Positions 11,630-23,932 of a stretch of DNA of 64,000 nt are shown one piece after another (position 1 is the first letter of the stretch; each line of letters begins with the position of its first letter). The DNA is from Tanypteryx hageni (taxonomy: Eukaryota > Arthropoda > Insecta > Odonata > Petaluridae), in the NCBI GenBank assembly GCA_028673005.1, contig CM054114.1, positions 18,909,137-18,973,136 of the forward strand. Direction: 5' to 3'. Position numbers and translations under genes: made by a program. The notes below the pieces were generated by a model. The model worked only from the letters and a program-made list of their open reading frames with translations. It was not told where the DNA came from and did no database searches.

Positions 11630-11997
11630 GTATTACGTAACCCAACTTCACCAGTTTTTGATAATCGATATAATCCTGCGTAACCCTCAATTAGGTCCCC
11701 CATTCTCCTCTTGATTATGTAACGCAGAGAAGTTTTCATTTTGCAGTAATTTTTTTTTATTTCCTCTTGAGGGTCATTTCATTGTGCCATTATTGGCTGG
11801 GTAGAAAGCACTGTAAGCAAAACATTTGTTGGGATTATATCTTTTCTTTAATGGGTCAGAAGATTATATGAAAAAGTGCAATATAGTGCAAACTTGAACC
11901 CCCTACCCCCAATGACCCCCGCTGTAAGCATTCAGTGAACCCCAATTACCAAAGTGGATTATGTAATGCTTACGGACGCCAACAACTTAAATCCGGC
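11630..11997. repeat. Dispersed repeat with repeated GATTATGTAA blocks
   Basis: Two related blocks, each a C-rich stretch followed by GATTATGTAA and GC (near 11712-11724 and 11957-11970), with further CCCCC-rich segments such as GAACCCCCTACCCCCAATGA. The pattern resembles degenerate internal repeats near a transposon end. It lies immediately downstream of the hAT transposase remnant and may belong to it. Confidence 0.4.
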
Positions 11998-12520
11998 GCT
12001 GCATGAAACCAAACATTTTTGAAATATTAAGTCGGAACAATAAAATTCAAGACATTACTACATCAAAAATTAAATGAAAAAGGATTTATTCATAAATACT
12101 TTTACAAACTTTAAAGTTCAAACAAACATTAAACATTAAAGAATTAATGTTGAAATTAAATTAATTAGAAATATTTTAGCCTTGACTTGTCTTCCTGTAG
12201 AATTTTCTTACTAGTTTCTGTATCTAGATATAATCGAAATTCCCTAAAATTCATTTGAAAGTTTTGCTTAGTCATAAGTTCAGCTTCTAAATTGTATAGA
12301 AATAGCTTGTTCTGTCTTTTCTACATGCAGCACAGGGTGTGATGCGGTCAATCTAGGCGAACTAAATTATTATTTTGGGAATAATGGCATATTACTCGTA
12401 CGCAATGTTTTGAGTTGTATGCGTTGTACCGTATCTATGTTTGTTGATTGCCAAGAAATTTATTTTTCTTCTACAGTTTATTATAGCCTTATAAACTATG
12501 ATCGGTATAATAATATATAG

Positions 12521-12526
<6 letters not shown>
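11998..12526. other. No gene recognised
   Basis: AT-rich spacer before the (TA)n tract. Confidence 0.5.
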
Positions 12527-12590
<64 letters not shown>

Positions 12591-12600
12591 TATAGATATA
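12527..12600. repeat. (TA)n microsatellite
   Basis: More than 30 TA units grading into TAGATA. Open frames made of Tyr-Ile repeats here are artefacts of the repeat. Confidence 0.95.
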
Positions 12601-13049
12601 TTATCAATCATAGCATACAATATGCAATGAATATAATGTAAAAATATCGCTATGTAATTGAGAGGATTACTATAAACATTTGAGTTCCTGTTAAAATAAA
12701 TAAAAACCAATACCTACAAATATCTAAAGCGGTCCTAAATAGAGTCTCTAGAAGCTATTTCCTAATGTGAAATGAAAACTAAGATAGTTGAGTGGTATTT
12801 CTTTACTACATTAATCCTTAATTATTATTCGCTATCTGTATCAGAGATAGTGGAATAGCTGCTGCTTAGAGTATTACTCGGTGGTGGTGGATTGGCCAAT
12901 AAACTTAAAACTTCAGTCAACAGAATTCCACTACCGCGGGAGCTTCCTAACACTGGAGATTAACGGATCCGAAGATACAAGAAGCATTGGCAACAAATCT
13001 TTGTTACTGTATACTCGCGACATTATACTAATGTGTAATAAGCTTCGCA
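12601..13049. other. No gene recognised
   Basis: AT-rich. The 61-codon frame at 12881-13066 is unrecognised. Confidence 0.5.
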
Positions 13050-13620
13050 TAAATATAAAATGCTAAGGCTTCCTTGTTTGTCAGAGGCACAGATCGAATA
13101 GAAGACATACGTAAGGCTCTTTTAATCTCTGAAGCTCTTTTTGGCGATACAATCACTAGCTCATTTACAATTTTCGAGATCTCTTTTGCCAGAAAAACGC
13201 AAACTAACCTCAGTCGCGAAAGCAAGATCTTCCATACTTTGCGATTCTAGTAGTGTTTCTACCTTTCTTCTCTTACACTTTTTACTGCTTTCACCGAAAC
13301 TTTTCAAAGTGCGCCTCTCAGTATTGAGGGAACTCCTAACATTTATGTTAAAGTCGAAATGGTGGAGTACACTTCATCTAAAAATACTATGTCCTTTTCA
13401 AGCCACTGTGAATAATCCTTCAAGAATTTTTCTTTGCGTCTACTAGTTTTCTTCCACCGATCATCAATTTTGGTTGAAAGCTGACTAATAGTTAATTTTA
13501 TGCTATTTTTACAGCTTCACAAGTATTTTCTATGCCATGCATATTTACAATATAATTATATATGTCACTACTTTGCATCTTTTTATCACGGCGCCTCTGG
13601 ACCTCTAAAATGCCTTTCCT
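13050..13620 (-). pseudogene. Remnant of an uncharacterised animal protein family
   Basis: On the minus strand, starting near 13490, frames give QLSTKIDDRWKKTSRRKEKF and LKDYSQWLEKDIVF, then near 13330 a segment reading RTLKSFGESSKKCKRRKVET and LLESQSMEDLAFATEVSLRF with SGKRDLENCK, ended by a TGA. The combination of a Trp-Leu-Glu motif with a Ser-x-x-x-Lys-x-(K/R)-R-R-K basic patch and an acidic helix resembles a protein family that I have seen annotated only as uncharacterised in arthropods and Hydra. Several stops and at least one frameshift make it non-functional here. I cannot name a function. It may be carried by a mobile element. Confidence 0.5.
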
Positions 13621-14595
13621 TGTAATCGAGCGCTCAGCCACTGAAAAACGGAATAAATGTTATTATAATTATATATATATAATTATTATAACTGTTATTA
13701 AAATTTCTATAACAGGACAACAAACACTTTTTTGCTGCATCGCTCGGTGATTTTTTTGTTAGCCTCGTGAAAGGCGCAGCATCTAAAAAAAAATTTAATT
13801 GTGAAGCAATTCACTTGTTAACCAACCTCACTCTGTCACAGTGGTTGAAATTCAAAAATGTTACGAAAAAATAAAATTAAATTCCCGAGCTGAAGTTACT
13901 TCTAAGTTTAAACGTGTAGTACGCACGGTAGTGAAATTACGACTGACAGAAGCGCGCCTATTGAACCGCGAAGCTAATAGTAAAATTTATTTACCATTGC
14001 CAACATGATAGTTAAGTTATCAGCGATGTGCTCGGTGGTCTTACGAATAAATTCATTTGAAAAAAGATTAATAAAAGCACAACTCAAAAACGTTGGAAAC
14101 AGGAGGCGCCTAAAAATGTGTTTCTATGGAGATAGCTATATAATTGGGTTTTGTTTTCGTTTCACAGTCTTTTCCAGGAACCCGTATTCTGTGCAAAACG
14201 AGGGATGAGTATTTTATCGCTATGAGGACCGCAAAATCTAAATAAAGCTTCAAATCTGCTAGCACAAAAATAAACGGTACTCGTCTGCACGGAAGCCTCG
14301 GCACGTCGTAGCATGAAATCTCTTCACTCGTGACTTTGCGGTCGCATAGTTTTGTCATTGTTCACCGTATCAAGAAATAGATTCCTCCATATTTCTTCAT
14401 GATCTCCTTCTTCTATCTTGATGTTCTTCCTTTAGACTCTTCTTTTTTCCTTATCTTAACTCCATTTCTTTTTCTTCCTCTCTCTGCCTCATTATTTCTC
14501 GCCTTTTCCACTCACCTTGAGTGTTCCTGCAATCTATCTCAACTCACCTCATCAGAAGACGCTTTAAAATCGCGCTAATGTGCTCTGCGACCATC
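13621..14595. other. No gene recognised; AT palindrome
   Basis: AT-rich, with an AT-only near-palindrome around 13660-13693 centred on (TA)n. No supported gene. Confidence 0.5.
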
Positions 14596-14780
14596 TGTCT
14601 GTAGACAATCAACGTTTTTTTAAAGAGATATTTGGAAAATTCTTTTTGAATTAGATAGCTCATATCAATCTATGAATTTTCTACCGATTATATTTCCCGG
14701 TAGTTCATGGATTTTCTGCTAGGTGGCTTCAAAATCGGAAAATTAAAAAAAAACTGAAATTATGTTGTATTGTAACTACT
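14596..14780 (+). repeat. Dispersed repeat C, copy 1
   Basis: Shares about 170 bp with 39514-39690, including TTTGGAAAATTCTTTTTGAA and GCTAGGTGGCTTCAAA. Both copies are on the plus strand. No coding potential. Both lie near hAT-derived MITEs. Confidence 0.75.
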
Positions 14781-14840
14781 AAAGATGAGGAGTGAGGTTC
14801 TAACGAAAGAGATGGTCTAGTGAGAAAACGTCCTTCCATT

Positions 14841-15304
14841 CAGGGCTCGACAAACTTCCGAAAAATATAGGCGCCAAATCCAAAACCTAAGAGCCAGCGC
14901 AGACGCTAAATAATTTTGGCGGATATTTTTTATCATCGTCAGAAAAAATAAATTTTTAATAATTTAGACACGTCCGCTACAGTAATTAAGCCATGCACAT
15001 TCATTTCTGTCATATTATGTAGCAGAACATAATAAAATGAGCCTTATGCATCTGAAAAAGTCGAATGGTATTCTGAAAACATGTAGTTTACGAACAAGAA
15101 TAATTATTTTCCCTTATTTTTAAGAACTTGAATGCTTCCGACAGATATATTATATTTTGCTGCTCCTACTGCTTAGCCCGACTATACAACTACAGCACGT
15201 GACTACAGTATAACAAAAACATAACTACAGCACGCATATACAATATTTAGGTGCCAGCATTAAAATCTTAGGTGCCGTAGCGACCTGGATTTGTCGAGCC
15301 CCTG
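14841..15304. mobile_element. Non-autonomous hAT element, 464 bp
   Basis: The left end begins CAGGGCTCGACAAACTTCCG and the reverse-complemented right end CAGGGGCTCGACAAATCCAG, typical hAT terminal repeats. Subterminal similarity continues (GGCGCC and GGCACC blocks). Flanking 8-mers CTTCCATT and CTTGCACC agree at five positions, suggesting a decayed target duplication. No transposase inside. Confidence 0.7.
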
Positions 15305-18239
15305 CTTGCACCTATTTCTTTAGGAAGAGTATCTTATTTATTCGTTTTATACTCATGATTTTTAATTTAACGCCTAGTTCTTTTCATTAATATGGGCAAA
15401 TTTGTAACATTTATTTTTCCTCGGTTATTTGCGATTTTTTGTTTGAGAATGTAATAAACCCCTGTCAAATGCGGATTTCTCTGACGCGGATTCGATTGAA
15501 CGCGATGAAACAAATGCGACGTCTATTTACACAACGCGTATAAAATTCAATCATACCCGGTCCCGAATTGAGCACGCACCGCGTGGGAAACCCTCATATA
15601 GTCACGACGCGGCGTAACATCGATTGATCCGCCTTTAAATTCTTTTTTAACTCCTCGGAATCACGTATCTGCCTTCCTAGAAGGTCGTGCCAGTGAAAGT
15701 GAAATGTATATATGTATGTGTAAGGGCCCGGCTGAATCCTCGTCCCACAACCCTCTTTGTCAACCTCTTTCTCTCTATATCTCCATCACTCTCTCTCTCT
15801 TTCACCCAGCCCCTTGCCTCCTCCTCCCGGCTTAGGCGGCCATCTGCCTCACTTAATTACAAATTCATCCCAAATTTCAAACGCGTGAAGAGCATTGAAA
15901 TAATTTGAGCATGTATATTAAACTATTAGAGAAGAATTAAAATTTACTTTAGGAAATTTCTTGTGCAGTGATGCTAAATACGCGAATAAAATATAAGCAA
16001 AGCCTGGATTTGTGATTAAAGAATTTGAATTGGTATCTATAGGCGAATGCGCACTGAACGCTACGCTCAAACACCTGAAGAAGTATGTATCGGAAAGTTT
16101 CCCGGAGTAAGAGTAATTACCTCGACCGAGATCGGAAGATTGACCACGATGATAAGGTTCGCGATATAGGTCTTAGGACAGCGTTATCGGGGTAATATTT
16201 TACCCAAGAAGATCATCTATCGTAATAGAGAATTCGGGCATGCATGCAAATATTTTTTTAGAAGTATTTTTGGTGCATTATTAGGTGGGAATGATTTAAA
16301 TTTAGGTATTTTGTCTTAAACTCGATTAGGAGCACGAATAGTGGATAATTTAATTGCAAATTTTATTTTCCGAAATAAATTATGACCAATAAATGTAAGA
16401 TTATTTTGTTTAGGCTTCGTGCATACGTAAAACTTTATTCCGGTAGATTATTATGTAATGGCGGGCCGCAGTAAAGTTTGATTCAAGTGGATCGCGTTTA
16501 TAAAAACGTTTGAGATTACCTTCCACAGAATATGCCCAGTTGTGTTAAATTTCTTATCTGAATTTTATTATGGGATCGATCTTCCTCGAGTCCATTACAC
16601 TTTCAGGAAAAACTAAACAAGAGAAAAGCTTCAGTGTACAAGGCCCTCTGGATTGCAATCGATAACATGAAATGGAGGCACGTATCTGGACCCATATTGG
16701 GATGAACAGGGCCTTTTCATAGGGATTGGTGTCCCGAATAATGGGTGCAATATTGAAGGGGTTCTACGGAGGATGGATGACTCGTCGTGCTTCCCATTCG
16801 GGAGCCCAAAACCTTTTGAAGTTCCCCTTTAAAAAACGTCAAGCCGCTTACCGAGTTGTAATGAAAAATGTTCCTGATGCGACGAGGAGTGATGTCCTGC
16901 TCATGCCATAAAAATGAGGAGACTTGGAGTTATTTATGGCTGGAAAAAATTTGGGCGTTGTCTGAAACCATTAAGTCCCCGAACTGTTGAGGATTGTTAG
17001 GTAAGGCGCGTTGTGGCTTAAATTAAAGTCGGATCGTCGTATATAGCCATCATAATTTAAAGTTTTTACTTTAAGTGTGTGCTGGTAGAAGGAAATTATA
17101 ATTCTATAATAATCTTCCATCTGTCGGGATATTTTTTACGGGCTTAATCTGCTCTATATTTGATATTTTGCCGCCGGATTTGTATTAAACTCATGCCAGT
17201 CATTGGTGATTAGATTATTATCAACTCTCGGTTTTAAAGAAAATAATAAAATATTCTATCATCAAATCATTTTTAAATTAAAATCATTGAAAATTTACTT
17301 TATGAATCGAATATAGCCATTGAGCGTCAATAAGATACTAACGCTTTTATCTTATAAACAAATGTGTGGTGACGACGTTGTTACGCTGAAATCAGGTCGT
17401 GTTTTTGAGTAATATGGTAAATTTTTAACATACTTTGGGTTTTATTTATTCCGAAGTAAAATGAATTCCATATAGTTAAAGCTTCCATAGTGCTTTACAA
17501 ATGTATTTTATTAGGGTTGTTTAGATTTGTCGCGGCAAGACAGTTTGCCTCGTCGAAAAACTTTGATATATGCCGTGGAACAGTTAGAATTAGGGGGAAG
17601 TCAAGAATATCACTGAGTTATGATTTTAAAGCTACAGCCAAGGAAAGAAAACCTAACTTTATTTTGAACTTTGCCTCATTGTTTTATTTACTTGAAATTG
17701 CTATGGATTACTTCTTTGGAGAATTTATATTTTTGAAGTATTTTCTAGCAAACTAAAATACTTATTAATGTTCATTATTTTCGGGAAATTTTCTTACGGG
17801 AACGTGAGAAAAGTTAATCATATTCTAAGACCGTTAACAATGTTATATTAAATATCTTCACGAAAGTTGTTTGGGAACAAAAGGACCAAAAATTGTGCCT
17901 TGATATACATAAGTCTGCGGAGCGCTTATTTAACCCATAGGCGTAGCTAAAGTAAGTGCTTATATGTCTTTGTGAATTGTTGACAATCTGTGATGGAACG
18001 CCAGATTACTTTCGTATGAAAATTTGTTGAGAATGGTTTCAACCTAAGAGATGGAGTTCGGAAAGGTAAAAGAAGATGGTTGGCAGTTTTCTAGGTTATT
18101 TAAAATGATGAACGAATACACGGGAAGAAATTTAGAATCAAGCATGTGAAACCGAATGAAAAATCCGTAAAGGATTACGTACGAATCAGCTGAAATCATT
18201 TAGAAAAAGATTTTGTCGGGTCGAGATATTGTACAAACA
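15305..18239. other. No gene recognised
   Basis: Long stretch without a supported gene. GC-richer patches occur near 15540-15870 and 16600-16950. Open frames at 15687-15908, 16726-16911 and 17490-17756 show no recognisable similarity, and none is bracketed by convincing splice sites. Confidence 0.45.
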
Positions 18240-18480
18240 GAGTTAGGGTACGCCGCGTATCCACGCTTCGATACTTCGGATTCGCTCAGATTTTACAAAA
18301 AATTGAAAAGTTAAGAACTTATTTCAGGTATCTCTAACAGCCGTAACAAGGTTATGATAAACCAGATTGTAATTTGCTATCACCTATAAAGACGTAAGCG
18401 TATCAGCCGAAACGTGTATCTGATTTTTAATAATATATTTATGACTATTGGAAATACCTAAGATTAGTATTTGTTTTTTT
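18240..18480 (+). repeat. Possible Penelope-like terminal fragment
   Basis: Contains AAGACGTAAGCGTATCAGCC immediately followed by GAAACGTG, the arrangement of stem plus GAAA seen in the hammerhead-bearing ends of Penelope-like elements, but the upstream core is degraded (CTATAAA instead of CTGANGA). No reverse transcriptase nearby. Confidence 0.3.
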
Positions 18481-19329
18481 AATTTTTAATAATGGAGGGT
18501 TTTTTTTAGAATTGTTTTTAACCATATGACAAATCCTGTAATTATCTAGCAAATTTGGGCATTCTAGCTGAGTTTTGACGAGTTAGTGAATACTTTGTGA
18601 CTAATGAGAGGGCAAATGACACATTGCCTCTCCAAGAACCATAAAAATATTGGGAAGACTCCGTGCGAACATTGGCTACAAATCATCCGCCATCTTCGAT
18701 GATTCACCGGCGGTTGATTCTAAAAATAAATACGACTCTGGTTTTCCCAACCTTTTTGATGGCAATTTGAGAGGCAAAGTTTGTCAATACTTTGACATGC
18801 TAACTTTAAATATCATGCTAATCAATCCAGGTAGAAATAACTTGAGGGCATGATCAAGAGGAACTTAGGAACAGAGATACGCGAAGAAAAGAGAAATACA
18901 GAAGGATAGAAACCTCGGAGAGTGAAGACAAAACGGTCCAAATACTTGAACGTTGGGATCCAAAAGAAATATATATCAAGCTCGTGACCTTTCTTTCATG
19001 TTTTCAAAGAGTCCTCCCATTTCCTTTGTAACAGTCATCGATTGAACCTTTGGCCAACAGTGCGAGAAAATTCCTCTCGATATTTCATGCAGAAGACGAG
19101 GAATCGTAAGGGCTATAATCGGAATAATTTTATTATTTTTTCTGGTCCAATTGAAACTACTAAGAAGAGCCTCGGTTCGGAAATAAACTTTTGAAGGGAC
19201 TTCATCGTGGGTAAAAGCTAACGAAAATTTACAGTTAAGTTAAAAAATGTAACTTTATTCAAATAATAGGAAACTACGCAAAATAGCATAAGCTGTAATT
19301 TGTGAATAACTTTGAAACAGAAAAAATTC
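18481..19329. other. No gene recognised
   Basis: AT-rich. The short frame at 18650-18853 is unrecognised. Confidence 0.45.
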
Positions 19330-19400
19330 TACTATGACCGGGAATCGAACCCCGGTCTTCCACTTGCCGGGCGGATATTCTACCACTGAACTTTGACTTT
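19330..19400 (-). tRNA. tRNA-like sequence (tRNA-Gly body, probable pseudogene)
   Basis: On the minus strand GTTCAGTGGTAGAATAT matches the D-arm and box A region of animal tRNA-Gly, and GGTTCGATTCC is a perfect box B. An oligo-T terminator follows at 19321-19326. An anticodon stem (TCCGC/GTGGA) can form around the loop CCGGCAA, which lacks the invariant U33 and would present GGC. The putative acceptor strands AAAGTCA and TCATAGT pair poorly, and one T-stem pair is G-G. It is probably a tRNA-derived pseudogene or SINE head rather than a working tRNA. Confidence 0.5.
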
Positions 19401-19458
19401 CTCTTGGAGGACGTCCGTTGGTGGCAACTGAGAGTATAACTCCATACACTATAACTAG

Positions 19459-19677
19459 GCTTGGTAGTTATCGAAGATTATTTTTTTATAATTCGACGAT
19501 TAAAATCGACGTTCGTATTTCCTAATAATCAGCGACGAATATCGACGATTATTTTAATACATTTTATTAGTCTTGGTAGTTTTAGAAGTTTATATTTCTT
19601 CAAAAGCGACCACTAATATCGTTTATTTTTCCTAAAAATTGAGGTCGAGTATCAACATCTATAATAATACATTTTAT
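19459..19677. repeat. Two diverged tandem units of about 112 bp
   Basis: CTTGGTAGTT begins both units (19460 and 19572), and both end in AATACATTTTAT. Intervening sequence matches imperfectly with shared TCGA-containing blocks. No coding potential. Confidence 0.55.
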
Positions 19678-22600
19678 CGATTTTTATTAATAAAAATTAC
19701 AGAAATAGGATTCTTCCAATTAAACTTGACTGAAACTATATACAGTAAATTAATACTTCTCGTACGCCACCAAGTCCTTTCCTTTCCCCTCATATCCATC
19801 CCTCATCGATTCATTTGTTGACTACTCAAAAGCATATAGCTGTTTCTGCGTCACAAACTGTGCCAAGAATAATTTTTGCGTGTGAATAATTATTGCGTGG
19901 AGTAAAGGCATATAAATATTTTGTGTTATTTATCGGTTTACTATTTTGAATTTCCCGGATTTTATACTTTTTCAGTAAAAGGGACAAATGGCTTAAGGTC
20001 GAAAATTCCCTCCAACTTATCCACGACCATTATTCGCTTGGAATGCCTTCAGTCAATTCGTTCTGAGCGAGGCAAATGCTGTCAACGTTCATTTTATTGC
20101 TTTTATCGAAGCGTTTCTTCACTTTACAAAAAAAGAAGGACCCGCCAAACCTTTTAGGGTGATGAATTGACGGACGTCCCCTTCTTCGACACGCATTATT
20201 TGAATTAATTTACCGGAAACGTCTTTGCGGTGACATACCACGCGGAGGAGCTTATATCGAAAAGACGTACTTCTCAATTTGTTTCAAGATAATATTTAAT
20301 TCAAGGAAGATTCTATATCTTCTTTGAAAAGGATAAGACAGTTCAACTTAAATACCACGGAATAGCTCTCTGCGTCGTCTGCTATCTTTACCTAAATTTC
20401 GCACTGACAATGAGTTGCTGAAAAATCTCTGCTTGCAGGTAAAGATATTGTATACGGACGTATGTTATGATTACGGGAGCAGTCTCGGTTATAGGAGGCA
20501 CAACAAAGCATGATTTTCTGGAAATATAATTTTCAAGGCTGAAATAAAAAACATTGATTAATGTGGCGCAACAATTATGCATAAATAGCTGCTATTTACA
20601 TACATATATAGGATAAGTTATATTTAAGGGGTATTTTTTGACCTCAATGCCCAATTTTAAACACCCATAAGAAAATCATTGAAAACGGTATATTCATTTA
20701 TGGACGTTACTTATTGACATATTCTTTATATTTTTACGTTCTTTCAATTCCAATCGCTCCTCTCATTTATTTACGGATTTTTCATCCCTTTACCGTAATC
20801 GAAAATCACTCATTTTCTTGCCATTTGTCATTTTCTTTCCATTCTCACTTTATCTCTCTCTCTCTCTTTCTCTTTACTTCTTTTGAATAAAACGCTCGTG
20901 AGATCGCGCAAACAGGAGAAGGTCGCGAAACGCACAATTATTTCATTTTGTTTTGTTGACTTCCTCTTCGTGAATTGGGAGTTATATTCCATCTGGAACC
21001 TGGTGGTGCGTATCTTAATGCAATGATATTAAAAAAACACGCGGATGTCATATTTCGCAGTTTATTTTGTCTCGCGGCATTTCGATTCAAAAATCTTCCC
21101 TTCCAACCCCCACCATCTAGTTAAAATCTTCGGCATCCACGTTGTTCTCCATTTCTCCCACAGACTTCATTCCCCTTTCTCTCCGTCCCTCTTTTCCACT
21201 CTTCATTCCCCTCCTCCACCCTCAACGCACGTTCCACAGCGGCAGCGTGTATTTTCATGTGTTCATTTTTTTCCCTCGCATTCGTGCGCGTAACGTGTGA
21301 CCCCTCCCGCATTCTAATGAAGTCGGAATGACACAATACATTCGGGGTAGTGAACGGGCGATCCGCATGCGAATGTGTTATAATTAATTGGACGGTGTAA
21401 CTTACGCCGACTCCGCTTTAAAAAATATCACTCTTTTGCTGTTAAAATCTGCACGAATTGTGGGTAAATGTGCAAGGAGCTGGTTCATTAATTGGGTGCG
21501 CGTGTGAAATTTTCTAATCGTTTTTCTGTTTGAATTCGTTGTTAAGAATATTTTGTCTCGGAGTATACATTTATGTACTTTTATACTTTATGTCTATTGA
21601 ATGTTATGGAAACCAATTACGTTACGCCTAAGAAGAAGCAATCAACAATGGTAAGAGGACATCGGTTTTGTAGCTGTTTTTGAGCCGTGCTGTTTTATTT
21701 ATTAACACGTAATTTACACCTTACTATGAACATGAATTAATAATAAAAAGGTTGTAACGATCGTAATTGATGGCATGCTAAGACGAGATCCATCTGTCGA
21801 AGAAAATGGAATATTTTGATCGTAAAACTACAGACATCCTTAGAATAACGAATTGTTGATGCAAATTATTAATAGACCATAGCCTATTAAAATATTATGA
21901 AGAAACGAATGCATGGCATCGATCGACAAACCGTATTTCACAGAGGAAATAGATCAAATATTAACTGTATTGAAATGTTTACGAAGTATTTCACCAAAAT
22001 CTTCTCTTAATGGAATATTGTCATCAAAGAAATAAAATTGAAAAGGAACAGTTGAGTAGTTAATTTAGGCTTTGCATATATTTGTCTTTCTATCAAAAAA
22101 TTTGGGGTAAAAATCAACATTTCCATTTTTCTCATTCTTTTGAAAGGTAAATGGATTATGTTCGACGACTCAGAATTGGTTTGACCAACGTATATCTCCT
22201 TAAGTCTTCCGAGGCTCAAAGAAAAAAGCTGTTCTGTCACTGCTATACAACAACCGTATGCTGATCATTCTAAAATTATTTAATATACTACTGTAGTATG
22301 AAGATTTAAATTTAGTTTTATGGTAGAACGTGCATTGTATTTGCTGCTCGAATAATTTTTAACTTAAATTGCCAGTCAGATCTATAGCGGTTTCAGGCAC
22401 AATGATAATCTGTTAGCACTTTTTTAAAAATTGCTTGTTTTCACTTCGCCTGTCCGTGCGAAAAAAATTGAATCAAAGAGAAGAGCTAGGAAGCTTCGAG
22501 TTTCAGGATAGTTTTGGCTGGTGACAGAAATAAACCATTTTCATTTTTGGGGCCGTCCGTCTATCCGTTTGCCTATTAGCATGATTTTAAAGAACCCATT

Positions 22601-23034
22601 ATGAACTATTTATTTAAGTCCGTTACTATGGTAAAGTTTCGTTTTGTTTACCTTACTACAACAATAAAAGCGATGCGTAAGTTGGTTCAATTTATTTTAG
22701 AAAATGGATAAGTATCATATTACAACTGCTTAACTGCGGTGAGATATGTTTAACTAAATTTTGATTTAAATGGGGTTATGTGTTTTCTTCTGAATGCGAA
22801 GTTTCTATTTAAAATAAATTGTTACATTATTATAACGCAGTTTGATCGATAACTCTGAAGTTTGTTGAATAATGTAAATTCGTTAAATATTCTGATATTG
22901 TACGCGAGCATTCTAATAAAAAGTGCTTTTGAAGTCTACTTTTGCAGTTCTTCTACTTCTACTTATACGCATAGTATACAGAGGAAGTATCGTAATCTCG
23001 AAAAAAATAGAATTTTGACGCAGATGCACCTTTT
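19678..23034. other. No gene recognised
   Basis: Long AT-rich stretch. Somewhat GC-richer at 21050-21350, where two frames overlap on opposite strands without recognisable similarity. An 18-mer at 20560-20577 recurs inverted at 33742-33759. Confidence 0.45.
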
Positions 23035-23145
23035 AGATATCCTCGAATCCAAAAACGTGGTTTTCTTCATGACATCGGTATGTCTGTGCGCGGCCCTGCA
23101 GCCTAGACGGTCCAACAAAATCGGATTGATTATCGCATATATGAT
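23035..23145 (+). repeat. Dispersed repeat G, copy 1
   Basis: Shares a segment with 27118-27238: TCGAATCCAAAAA (TCGAGTCCAAAAA-like in the other), a TC-rich middle and CTGTGCGCGGC. Similar phrases (GTCTGTCTNTCTGTGCGCGG) are frequent in insect interspersed repeats. Confidence 0.5.
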
Positions 23146-23216
23146 ATTTTCGACCTATTAATATCTACCATTTGCGTGCAGAGGATATTTTCCTAGATTT
23201 TGTTCTTAATGATCCG

Positions 23217-23822
23217 TTACATGTCAAAAGGGTGAAAGAATATGGGCGAGTGTCAAAAAGGCGAAAACAAAATGGGCGAAAGTATTAAAAGAAATTAATA
23301 AAGGAAAAAAAGGTAGTATTAATTGGTGTTTGGGTCAAGTTGCATTCCATCAGGTGATATCGACAACATACCGTCAATCAAGAAATTAATGAATTAATTC
23401 TTAGTGAATGACGATGTTTTCTTATAGCAGATATGGCTACCAGTCACTAAATTTCTCAATATATTTCTCAAGATCTAGCTATAATCAGGTATTATTAAAA
23501 TAATTACAAATTATTATTAAATCAAAAAACTCTGCTGTGCTTGCCATACTTATTTAGAAAATGGTAAGAATACAACAACTTAACCCAACCCGGGGGAGGA
23601 AATAGCACCAATCCAATACTCAACCACTTATCCCAATCCAGGGGAGGAATTAGTACGAATTCAACCCCTAACCTCTTAACCCATCCTCGTCATTATTCGA
23701 AAATGCAACAAGCATATAAAACCACCAACCTTTCTTCCTTTACTAATTTTGTTTTCTACTTTCGCCAATTTTTTCTCCTTTTTAACGCTCGCGCCTATTG
23801 TTTCTTTCTTTTGACGTGATAC
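23217..23822. mobile_element. Foldback/MITE with about 95-bp inverted ends
   Basis: The left arm (about 23217-23315) contains TGTCAAAAGGGTGAAAGAAT, AAAAAGGCGAAAA and TGGGCGAAAGTA. The reverse-complemented right arm (about 23729-23822) contains CGTCAAAAGAAAGAAACAAT, AAAAAGGAGAAAA and TTGGCGAAAGTA in the same order. Identity is roughly 70-75 percent. The interior holds a minisatellite and no protein. Confidence 0.65.
23576..23695. repeat. 48-bp minisatellite, about 2.3 units
   Basis: Units begin ACTTAACCCAACCCGGGGGA and ACTTATCCCAATCCAGGGGA with a 48-bp period, then a partial third starting CTTAACCCATCC. Lies inside the foldback element. Confidence 0.7.
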
Positions 23823-23830
23823 CTTTTGTA

Positions 23831-23932
23831 TCAGTATGAGTTCCTTCCAGTCGGAAAAGAATGTAGTGAGACCAGATTCTTACGTATTATATGAGAAAAT
23901 TTGTTCAATATATATTATACCGATTTTTTCAA
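23831..23932 (+). repeat. Dispersed repeat F, copy 1
   Basis: Shares GAGTTCCTTCCAGTC, a GTANTATATGA block and ACCGATTTTT with 27689-27788 in the same order and on the same strand, about 75 percent identical. Confidence 0.65.

Noticed and set aside
12392..12710. Tyr-Ile repeat open frames across (TA)n
   Set aside because: Pure translation of a dinucleotide repeat. The same applies to frames at 24780-24992, 26595-26825 and 26943-27206.
18385..18420. Functional hammerhead ribozyme
   Set aside because: GAAA and a stem are present but the CTGANGA core is degraded, so catalysis is unlikely.
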